From contig CANRBW010000118.1 of NCBI GenBank assembly GCA_947628975.1, forward strand, positions 1 through 5,382: 5,382 nucleotides of DNA. The letters run 5' to 3'. This DNA is from an uncultured Oscillospiraceae bacterium (GTDB lineage Bacteria; Bacillota; Clostridia; Oscillospirales; Oscillospiraceae). The translations under genes were made by a program, and so were the position numbers. Under the pieces are notes generated by a model. That model saw only the letters and a list, made by a program, of their open reading frames with translations, did not search any database and was not told where the DNA came from. The stretch's first letter is position 1. The number at the start of each line of letters is the position of its first letter. Of the stretch, positions 1-5,007 are shown in pieces.

Positions 1-960
1 GGCTACGCCGGGCGGCTGGACCACCCCGCCCGGGGCAACCACCGCGTCATCCCCCTCACCGTCCACGGCGCGCCCTGGTTTTTGCAGTACAGCCCCTACG
101 TCTACTACAACGAACACTGCATCTGCTTCAACGCCCGGCACACCCCCATGAAGATCGACCGGGCCTGCTTTGACAAGCTGCTGGACTTTACACGTCAGTT
201 CCCCCACTACTTTGTGGGCTCCAACGCCGACCTGCCCATCGTGGGCGGCTCCATCCTGAGCCACGACCACTTCCAGGGCGGGCGCTGTACCTTCGCCATG
301 GAGCGGGCCCCGGTGGAGCTGGAGGTGACCTTCCCCGGCTTTGGCGACGTGGCCGCGGGCATCCTGCGCTGGCCCATGAGCGTCCTGCGTCTGCGCTGTG
401 AGGACAGGGACCGGCTGGCGGCGCTGGCGGAGAAGATCCTGGCCGCCTGGCGGGGGTACACCGACGAGGCGGCCCAGATCTACGCCCAGACCGACGGGGA
501 GCCCCACAACACCATCACCCCCATCGCCCGGCGGCGGGGCGAGGCGTATGAGCTGGACCTGGTCCTGCGCAACAACCTCACCACAGAGGAGTTCCCCCTG
601 GGCCTCTACCACCCCCACCCCGCCCTGCACCACATCAAGAAGGAGAACATCGGCCTCATCGAGGTGATGGGGCTGGCCGTCCTCCCCGCCCGGCTGAAGA
701 GGGAGCTGGCCGAGCTGGCCGACACTCTGGTCTCCGGCGGAGACCTCTGGAGGGACCCGGACCTGGCCAAGCACGCCCCCTGGGCGGAGGAGCTTGTGAA
801 GGAATATACCTTTACAGCTGAGAACGTCACCGGCATCCTCCAAAACGAGGTGGGCAAGGTCTTCGCCCAGGTGCTGGAGGACGCGGGCGTCTACAAGCGC
901 ACTCCGGAGGGCCAAAACGCCTTCCTGCGGTTCATTGAACAGGTCAAATCAGCGGAATAA
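1..960 (+). CDS. galT: UDP-glucose--hexose-1-phosphate uridylyltransferase, class II (3' part, 5' end cut by window)
   Basis: Cytoplasmic Leloir-pathway enzyme that exchanges UMP between UDP-glucose and galactose-1-phosphate, giving UDP-galactose and glucose-1-phosphate. The reading frame is open from base 1, so the gene begins upstream; 319 codons plus TAA are visible, against roughly 490-510 residues for the family (known), so about the C-terminal 60-65% is present. The first visible residues, GYAGRLDHPARGNHR, and then QYSPYVYYNEHC match the conserved core of the Bacillota-type (class II) enzyme, which differs from E. coli GalT. The nucleotidyl-transfer motif HxHxQ appears as SHDHFQGG, with its codons at 262-276; by analogy the second His is the nucleophile that carries UMP. 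The rest matches the C-terminal domain (NNLTTEEFPLGLYHPHPALHHIKKENIGLIEVMGLAVLP region, codons about 550-690). A TTG at 82 could be taken for a start but lies inside conserved sequence. galE follows after 13 bases, probably in the same mRNA. The frame is intact. Confidence 0.95.
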   Translation, partial: GYAGRLDHPARGNHRVIPLTVHGAPWFLQYSPYVYYNEHCICFNARHTPMKIDRACFDKLLDFTRQFPHYFVGSNADLPIVGGSILSHDHFQGGRCTFAMERAPVELEVTFPGFGDVAAGILRWPMSVLRLRCEDRDRLAALAEKILAAWRGYTDEAAQIYAQTDGEPHNTITPIARRRGEAYELDLVLRNNLTTEEFPLGLYHPHPALHHIKKENIGLIEVMGLAVLPARLKRELAELADTLVSGGDLWRDPDLAKHAPWAEELVKEYTFTAENVTGILQNEVGKVFAQVLEDAGVYKRTPEGQNAFLRFIEQVKSAE

Positions 961-965
961 GGAGG
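960..965 (+). promoter_or_regulatory. Ribosome binding site of galE
   Basis: AGGAGG begins on the last base of the galT stop codon and lies 8 bases before ATG 974. It fixes the galE start at 974 rather than the in-frame TTG at 935, which lies inside galT and would add 13 residues ahead of the Rossmann strand. Confidence 0.85.
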
Positions 966-973
966 GGTTTGGA

Positions 974-1960
974 ATGAAAACGATCCTGGTGGCCGGCGGG
1001 GCCGGCTACATCGGCAGCCACATGGTGGCCCTGCTGGCGGAGCGGGGCTATCGGGTGGTGGTGGCAGACAACCTCTGCACCGGCCACTGGCAGGCTGTAA
1101 AGGGGGCGGCCTTGCGGGTAGGCGACGTGCGGGACGCCGCCTTTCTGGACAGGGTCTTTGGGGAGTTCCCCATCGACGGGGTCATCAACTTCGCCGCCTT
1201 CTCCCTGGTGGGGGAGAGCGTGGGCGACCCCTTGAAGTACTACGGCAACAACGTGGGCGGGGCGGTGAGCCTGCTCACCGCCATGAAGAACCACGGGGTG
1301 GACAAGATCGTCTTCTCCTCCACCGCCGCCACCTACGGCGAGCCGGAGAAACAGCCCATCGAAGAGACCGACCGCACCGACCCCACCAACCCCTACGGGG
1401 CCTCCAAACTGGCCATCGAGGGGCTGTTGAAGTGGTGCGACCGGGCCTACGGCATCCGCTACGCCGCCCTCCGGTACTTCAACGCCGCCGGGGCCAACAC
1501 GGAGGCGGACATCGGCGAGGACCACCACCCTGAGACCCACCTCATCCCCATCGTCCTCCAGTGCGCCCTGGGCAAGCGGGACCATGTGGGCATCTTCGGC
1601 GACGACTACCCCACCGCCGACGGCACCTGCGTGCGGGACTACATCCACGTCCGGGACCTGGTCTCCGCCCACCTGCTGGCCCTGGAGTATCTGGACCGGG
1701 GCGGGGAGAGCGGCCCCTTCAACCTGGGCAACGGCAACGGATACAGCGTCCGGGAGATCGTGGAGGCCGCCCGCCGGGTCACCGGCCAGCCCATCCCCGC
1801 GGTGGTGGAGTCCCGGCGGGCCGGGGACCCCTCCACCCTCATCGCCTCCAACGCCAAGGCGCGGGAGGTGCTGGGCTGGGTCCCGGAGCGGGGGCTGGAG
1901 ACCATCATTGCCGACGCCTGGGCGTGGCACCGCGGCCACCCCGACGGCTACGGCGGCTGA
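974..1960 (+). CDS. galE: UDP-glucose 4-epimerase
   Basis: Cytoplasmic short-chain dehydrogenase-type epimerase that interconverts UDP-galactose and UDP-glucose with tightly bound NAD; it regenerates the UDP-glucose used by GalT and supplies UDP-galactose for polysaccharides. It has 328 residues, normal for the family. The N-terminal NAD-binding loop is GGAGYIGSH (G8, G11, G14), followed by the adenosine-ribose acidic residue in ADNL (D32). The catalytic set is T117 in SSTAATYG (the place of Ser124 in the E. coli enzyme) and Y141-x3-K145 in NPYGASK. RYFNAAGAN and GDDYPTADGTCVRDYIHV are GalE hallmarks. At the position that matches the E. coli gatekeeper Tyr299, my hand alignment of the RRAGDPSTLIAS segment places Leu, so some acceptance of UDP-N-acetyl sugars cannot be excluded (inference). 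The start is ATG 974, with AGGAGG 8 bases upstream. It probably shares an mRNA with galT and is closed by the terminator at 1981. The frame is complete. Confidence 0.96.
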   Translation: MKTILVAGGAGYIGSHMVALLAERGYRVVVADNLCTGHWQAVKGAALRVGDVRDAAFLDRVFGEFPIDGVINFAAFSLVGESVGDPLKYYGNNVGGAVSLLTAMKNHGVDKIVFSSTAATYGEPEKQPIEETDRTDPTNPYGASKLAIEGLLKWCDRAYGIRYAALRYFNAAGANTEADIGEDHHPETHLIPIVLQCALGKRDHVGIFGDDYPTADGTCVRDYIHVRDLVSAHLLALEYLDRGGESGPFNLGNGNGYSVREIVEAARRVTGQPIPAVVESRRAGDPSTLIASNAKAREVLGWVPERGLETIIADAWAWHRGHPDGYGG

Positions 1961-1980
1961 CTCCTCCCCCGCCCTGACCA

Positions 1981-2010
1981 GGCCCGCCCCGGCCGGGGCG
2001 GGCCGTCTTT
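1981..2010 (+). terminator. Rho-independent terminator of galT-galE
   Basis: Twenty bases after the galE stop, GGCCCGCCCC and GGGGCGGGCC form a perfect 10-bp stem around GGCC (24-base perfect palindrome, 1981-2004). It is followed by GTCTTTTGCTGTTT, a moderately T-rich tail. This separates the gal unit from the next promoter. Confidence 0.85.
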
Positions 2011-2039
2011 TGCTGTTTGCCCTCCGCCTTTTTTGCCCC

Positions 2040-2067
2040 TTGCTTTTTTCCGAAAATACGGTATAAT
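2040..2067 (+). promoter_or_regulatory. Sigma-A-type promoter for the ECF S component-coaX unit
   Basis: A perfect -10 box TATAAT lies at 2062-2067. The best -35 is TTGCTT at 2040-2045, a 3/6 match with 16-base spacing, so the -35 is weak. It sits in the only A/T-rich patch between the gal terminator and the next gene. Transcription would begin near 2074 and leave a leader of about 60 bases. Confidence 0.75.
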
Positions 2068-2075
2068 GTTCCCGG

Positions 2076-2105
2076 CCCCGAAAGGGGTACATATGCGCTG
2101 TACCC
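2076..2105 (+). promoter_or_regulatory. Leader with two overlapping hairpins / inverted repeat upstream of the ECF S component
   Basis: CCCC (2076-2079) and GGGG (2084-2087) can form a short stem capped by a GAAA (GNRA) tetraloop. GGGTACA (2085-2091) and TGTACCC (2099-2105) form a perfect 7-bp stem with a 7-base loop. The two share 2085-2087, so they cannot both form in full. The second repeat is directly downstream of the predicted transcription start, where it could equally be a DNA operator bound by a repressor dimer. It matches no riboswitch class I can recognise and is too short for most. The sequence is seen; any regulatory function is inference. Confidence 0.45.
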
Positions 2106-2120
2106 ATCGTGGACAGCAGC

Positions 2121-2126
2121 AGGAGG
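2121..2126 (+). promoter_or_regulatory. Ribosome binding site of the ECF S component gene
   Basis: AGGAGG ends 8 bases before ATG 2135 and decides that start. The in-frame ATG at 2093 has only a GGGG tract before it and would place 14 extra hydrophilic residues ahead of the usual short N-terminus. Confidence 0.85.
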
Positions 2127-2134
2127 AATTGAAT

Positions 2135-2722
2135 ATGGAAAACAAGAGGTACGACACGAAGAAACTGGTTCTGCTGGCGCTGCTCACCGCCATTGTGGCG
2201 GTGTTGCAGATGGTGGCGGCCACCATCCACCTGGGCCCCTTCTCCATCACTTTGACGTTGGTGCCCATCGTGGTGGGTGCGGCCCTGTGCGGCCCCTGGG
2301 CGGGCGCCTGGCTGGGCGCGGTCTTTGGGGCGATCGTGCTCCTCTCCGGGGACGCGGCGGCCTTTCTGGCGGTGAACATCCCCGGCACGGTGATCACCGT
2401 CATGCTCAAGGGCATCTGCGCCGGCCTGCTGGCGGGCCTTGTCTACCGGCTGGTGGAAAAGCGCAGCGTCTATCTGGCCACGCTGTGCGCCGCGGTGGTC
2501 TCGCCCCTGGCCAACACGGGCGTTTTCATCCTGGGGTGCTTGACGTTCTTCCTGCCCACCATCCGGGAGTGGGCCAACGGCGGCTCGGCGCTGGAGTACA
2601 TCATCTTCGTTCTGGTGGGCGCCAATTTCCTGCTGGAGTTCGCCATCAACGTGGTCCTCAGCGGCGCGATCACCACCATCATCCGGGTGGGCGGCAGTTC
2701 TATTGGGAAGCGAGGCGCTTGA
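2135..2722 (+). CDS. ECF transporter S component, probable pantothenate-specific (PanT-like)
   Basis: Integral membrane substrate-binding subunit of an energy-coupling factor vitamin transporter; it would work with the shared EcfT/EcfA1/EcfA2 module, encoded elsewhere. The 195 residues are normal for S components (about 170-220). About six hydrophobic segments are visible, roughly at residues 11-30, 37-55, 57-75, 85-105, 112-140 and 155-183, with a short basic N-terminus (KRYDTKK) and a basic C-terminus (GKRGA). The first helix, LALLTAIVAVLQMVAA, carries small residues at alternate turns, the type of surface that contacts EcfT in this family (known). The segment GPFSITLTLVPIVVGAALCGPWAGAWLGAVFG is typical of the clostridial S-component family (PF12822-like, by recollection). 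The stop codon is one base from the coaX start, so the two are almost certainly co-transcribed; this suggests pantothenate as the substrate, but specificity is inference and another vitamin remains possible. Start and promoter evidence is given at 2121 and 2040. Confidence 0.85.
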   Translation: MENKRYDTKKLVLLALLTAIVAVLQMVAATIHLGPFSITLTLVPIVVGAALCGPWAGAWLGAVFGAIVLLSGDAAAFLAVNIPGTVITVMLKGICAGLLAGLVYRLVEKRSVYLATLCAAVVSPLANTGVFILGCLTFFLPTIREWANGGSALEYIIFVLVGANFLLEFAINVVLSGAITTIIRVGGSSIGKRGA

Positions 2723-2723
2723 T

Positions 2724-3494
2724 ATGATCCTGGCCATCGACGCGGGCAACACCCACATCGTCCTGGGCTGTCTGGAGGGGGAGCGGATCCTCTTCACCGC
2801 CCGGATCGCCACCGACCGGCAGAAGACCGCCGATGAGTACGCCCTGATCCTGCGGAGCCTCTGCGACCTCCACCAGGTGGATCGGAGCCGGGTGGAGGGC
2901 GCTGTTCTGGCCTCGGTGGTCTCCGAGCTGACCGAGGCCATCCGCCGGGCGGTGGAGATCGTCATCCACCGCTCCCCCATCGTGGTGGGGGCTGGCATCA
3001 AGACGGGGGTGAACATCAAGATCGACGACCCCGGCCAGCTGGGGGCGGACCTGGTGGTGGGCGCTGTGGCGGCCACGGCCAAATACCCCAAGCCCCTGAT
3101 CATCTTCGACCTGGGCACCGCCGACACCATGAGCGTCATCGACAGCGACGGCCGCTTCCTGGGCGGGGCCATCATGGCCGGGCCCCGGCTGGGGGTGGAC
3201 GCCCTCTCCACCGGCACCAGCCAGCTCCCCCGCATCGACCTGGACCTCCCCCCCAGGGTCATCGGCTCCAACACCCTCCACGCCATGCAGTCGGGGGCCA
3301 TCTACGGCCACGCCGCCCTGGTGGACGGCCTGGTGGACCGGGTGGAGGCGGAGCTGGGCAAGCCCGCCGCCAGCGTCATCGCCACCGGCGGCCTGGCCGG
3401 GACGGTGATCCCCCAGTGCCGCCGGAAGGTGATCTTGGATGACGACCTTATGATGGACGGTCTTCGGATCATCTACGAAAAAAACCGGGCGTGA
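2724..3494 (+). CDS. coaX: Type III pantothenate kinase
   Basis: Cytoplasmic first enzyme of coenzyme A synthesis: ATP plus pantothenate gives 4'-phosphopantothenate. Type III enzymes belong to the ASKHA fold, need a monovalent cation and are not inhibited by CoA (known). It has 256 residues, normal size. Motifs seen: the N-terminal phosphate loop AIDAGNT (4-10); GADLVVGAVAA (107-117) with the likely catalytic base D109; IFDLGTADT (127-135), matching the usual D(F/L/M)GTATT; GSNTLHAMQSG (181-191); ATGGLAG (220-226); and the C-terminal DGLRIIYEKN. Odd points: GTADT has Asp where Thr is usual, and GGAIMAGPRLGVDAL has Ala and Gly where the family usually keeps the Pro and Ser of PGxxxS. The catalytic Asp and the glycine loops are intact, so activity is still likely. 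ATG 2724 is chosen because CoaX begins directly at its first beta strand; GAGG at 2712-2715 is a modest ribosome site, and the TGATATG junction with the upstream gene suggests translational coupling. The convergent terminator at 3538 follows. Confidence 0.93.
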   Translation: MILAIDAGNTHIVLGCLEGERILFTARIATDRQKTADEYALILRSLCDLHQVDRSRVEGAVLASVVSELTEAIRRAVEIVIHRSPIVVGAGIKTGVNIKIDDPGQLGADLVVGAVAATAKYPKPLIIFDLGTADTMSVIDSDGRFLGGAIMAGPRLGVDALSTGTSQLPRIDLDLPPRVIGSNTLHAMQSGAIYGHAALVDGLVDRVEAELGKPAASVIATGGLAGTVIPQCRRKVILDDDLMMDGLRIIYEKNRA

Positions 3495-3537
3495 CCCCCT
3501 CCTCCCCGCCGGCGGAGGGCTCTGAGCGCGCAAAAGG

Positions 3538-3578
3538 CCGGGCGGCGCGGCTTCTGCCACGCCGCCCGGTCCCTTTTT
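3538..3578. terminator. Bidirectional terminator between convergent coaX and metallophosphoesterase
   Basis: CCGGGCGGCGCGG (3538-3550) pairs with CCACGCCGCCCGG (3557-3569) over 13 positions with a single C-A mismatch and a CTTCTG loop. On the plus strand it is followed by TCCCTTTTT (3570-3578); on the minus strand it is followed by CCTTTTGC, because the plus strand has GCAAAAGG at 3530-3537. Placed 43 bases after the coaX stop and 37 bases after the minus-strand gene's stop, it can serve both. The rest of 3495-3606 holds only a small GC-rich inverted repeat near 3499-3518. Confidence 0.85.
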
Positions 3579-3606
3579 CGCACTCCTGACGCACGGGGAT
3601 AGCTGA

Positions 3607-4731
3607 TTAGGGGGCCTGGGTGATGTCCACGATGACGTACTCCGACCGGCAGCCGGTGCGGAAGCGCATGGCCCAGTCGGAGATGCCGGAGGTGACGATG
3701 AAGTGGGTGTCGCCCCGGACCTCGTGGCCGTAGACCAGGTCGTCGGCGCCGATGTAGCGGTCGAGGACGGTCATGGGGAAGAGCCAGCCCCCGTGGGTGT
3801 GGCCGGAGAGCACCAGGTCCACCCCACTCTCGGCCTGGGCGGCGAAGTCCTGGGGCTGGTGGTCGGCCACGATGGTGAACCGGCTCCGGTCCAGGTCCGC
3901 CGTCAGCTCCTCCATGCTCAGCCGGGAGCCGCCCCGCTGGGCCTCGGAGCGGTCCAGCCGCCCCACCAGGCAGTACCCCTCCCCCAGCGGGACCGTCTGG
4001 TCCCGCAGGACGGTCACCCCGTTCTTCTCCAGCTCCGCCGTCAGCTCCTCCGCGCCGTAGCCCCGGTAGGCGTCGCCATAGTAGCCCTTGTCGTGGTTGC
4101 CGAAGACGTAGTAGACCCCGTAGCGGGTCTCCACCTCCCCCAGGGCCCGGCAGGCGGCCCGCATATCGGCCAGGGAGGTGTCGTCGTCCACAAAGTCCCC
4201 GGCCACCACCAGCAGGTCGGGGTGGTCGGCCTGGAGCTTCTCCATCCAGCGGCCGAACCCCTCCCCATCAAAGGTGGTGCCCAAGTGGGAGTCGGCGATC
4301 AGGGCCACCCGCAGGTCCTCCACCGCCTTGGGGGTGGTCACCTGGTAGGTCGCGCGCCACACGTTGTGGGCCAGATACCAGCCCGTCCCCAGGTAGAGCG
4401 CGGAGAGCGCCAGGGCGGCCGCCCCGGCAGAGTAGCGGCGGGGCCGGGCCTCCCCGCTCCCGCGCCGCCGCCGGATCAGCCAGCCGACCCCGTCGCACAG
4501 CGCCCAGAAGACCAGCAGGTGGACATAGGCCACCATGGCGCTGAAACTGCCCATGAGCCACCATATCCCGCCCATCAGCAGGACGGCGGCCGCCGCCGCC
4601 AGCAAAAGCCGCAGCCAGCTCCGCCCGCCGCTGAGCCGCTCAGCCCAGCCAAAGCGGGCGAACCGACTGGTCAGGTAGACCGCCGTGGCCAGGGTCAGGA
4701 TCCCCAGGACCGGCATGATGTAGCGCCACAT
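3607..4731 (-). CDS. Membrane-anchored calcineurin-like metallophosphoesterase
   Basis: Predicted two-metal phosphoesterase of the YkuE-like family of membrane-associated metallophosphoesterases; the substrate is unknown. It has 374 residues. The N-terminal ~125 residues hold four hydrophobic segments (about 5-21, 39-61, 64-86 and 101-122). Arg-rich loops between helices 1-2 and 3-4 (for example RRRRGSGEARPRR near 87-99) suggest those loops are cytoplasmic, which puts the C-terminal catalytic domain outside the membrane (inference by positive-inside rule). All metal ligands of the domain are present: D147 and H149 in ADSH, D179 in AGDFVDD, N212 and H213 in FGNHD, H291 in VADHQP, and H311 and H313 in GHTHGG. 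A cell-envelope or lipid-linked phosphodiester substrate is plausible; assignment as a UDP-diacylglucosamine hydrolase is a common database name but is unlikely in a Gram-positive-type cell. The start at 4731 has GGAGGGG about 10 bases upstream; M6 is a possible alternative. It is transcribed alone, away from gap, from the promoter at 4807-4835. Frame intact. Confidence 0.9.
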   Translation of the reverse strand: MWRYIMPVLGILTLATAVYLTSRFARFGWAERLSGGRSWLRLLLAAAAAVLLMGGIWWLMGSFSAMVAYVHLLVFWALCDGVGWLIRRRRGSGEARPRRYSAGAAALALSALYLGTGWYLAHNVWRATYQVTTPKAVEDLRVALIADSHLGTTFDGEGFGRWMEKLQADHPDLLVVAGDFVDDDTSLADMRAACRALGEVETRYGVYYVFGNHDKGYYGDAYRGYGAEELTAELEKNGVTVLRDQTVPLGEGYCLVGRLDRSEAQRGGSRLSMEELTADLDRSRFTIVADHQPQDFAAQAESGVDLVLSGHTHGGWLFPMTVLDRYIGADDLVYGHEVRGDTHFIVTSGISDWAMRFRTGCRSEYVIVDITQAP

Positions 4732-4748
4732 ACGCCTCTCTCCCCTCC

Positions 4749-4760
4749 GGCGGGCCCGCC
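4749..4760. repeat. 12-base GC palindrome in the metallophosphoesterase leader
   Basis: GGCGGGCCCGCC is a perfect palindrome just upstream of, and touching, the GGAGGGG ribosome site of the minus-strand gene. In RNA a stem here could only form with a strained loop, so a role in translation is speculative; it may be chance in GC-rich sequence. Confidence 0.3.
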
Positions 4761-4806
4761 TGCCTGTTTTGTCTCAGGATACCATAGTCGCGAACCGCTT
4801 TTGATC

Positions 4807-4835
4807 ATGATACCACATTTTCCCCGGCAGTTCAA
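4807..4835 (-). promoter_or_regulatory. Extended -10 promoter for the metallophosphoesterase gene
   Basis: Read on the minus strand: TTGAAC (4835-4830) as -35, exactly 17 bases, then TATCAT (4812-4807) as -10, preceded by TGTGG, which gives the TGn extended -10. Transcription would begin near 4800 and leave a leader of about 70 bases. The -10 lies in the short palindrome ATCATGAT. Confidence 0.6.
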
Positions 4836-4896
4836 CCGGGCCGCGGCGGAGAAGGTGGGCGTTTCGGCAAAAACTTCCCCCTCCGGCGGGGAAAAT

Positions 4897-4914
4897 TTGT
4901 GGAAGAATTCACCG
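4897..4914. promoter_or_regulatory. Putative Rex (NADH/NAD redox repressor) operator upstream of gap
   Basis: TTGTGGA-AGAA-TTCACCG has the 7-4-7 layout of the Rex consensus TTGTGAA-N4-TTCACAA, matching 6 of 7 bases in the left arm and 5 of 7 in the right. It ends 8 bases before the predicted -35 of gap. Rex is known to control gap and fermentation genes in many Bacillota, which fits this target. The match is by eye only, and no regulator gene is in the window. Confidence 0.5.
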
Positions 4915-4922
4915 GCGGCCTC

Positions 4923-4951
4923 TTTTCAAACGGGGGAAATTATGGTATGAT
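4923..4951 (+). promoter_or_regulatory. Extended -10 promoter of gap
   Basis: TTTTCA (4923-4928, 4/6 of TTGACA), 17-base spacer, then TATGAT (4946-4951) preceded by TGG, a TGn extended -10. This predicts transcription from about 4958 with a 50-base leader. In the leader, TTTCAG (4959-4964) and CTGAAA (4988-4993) form a weak 6-bp inverted repeat whose right arm abuts the ribosome site AGGAG (4994-4998), which lies 9 bases before the start codon. Confidence 0.75.
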
Positions 4952-5007
4952 AATGCTGTTTCAGAAAGCGCACCCTAATCAAGAATGCTGAAAAGGAGAA
5001 ATGTACT

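Noticed and set aside
1981..2004. 24-base perfect palindrome considered as an operator or recombination site
   Set aside because: Its position just after a stop codon, GC-rich stem and following T-rich tail fit a terminator better.
2093..2134. ATG at 2093 as an earlier start for the ECF S component
   Set aside because: In frame, but lacks a proper ribosome site; it lies in the leader hairpin, and AGGAGG at 2121 is ideally placed for ATG 2135.
944..3301. A 785-codon open frame on the minus strand, antisense to galE, the ECF gene and most of coaX
   Set aside because: The translation is low-complexity (runs rich in Gly, Val, Asp, His and Pro) with no recognisable domain, and it spans a terminator and promoter of the opposite strand. 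GC-rich third positions of the real genes remove stop codons from this frame.
4790..4803. Possible CcpA (cre) site in the intergenic region
   Set aside because: The core GAACCGCTTTT resembles the centre of a cre site, but the outer TG and CA bases are missing, so the match is within chance.
3703..4950. A 415-codon plus-strand open frame antisense to the metallophosphoesterase
   Set aside because: Low-complexity Pro/Gly/Val/His-rich product, no motif, and it runs through the divergent promoter region; the minus-strand frame carries every expected catalytic motif.
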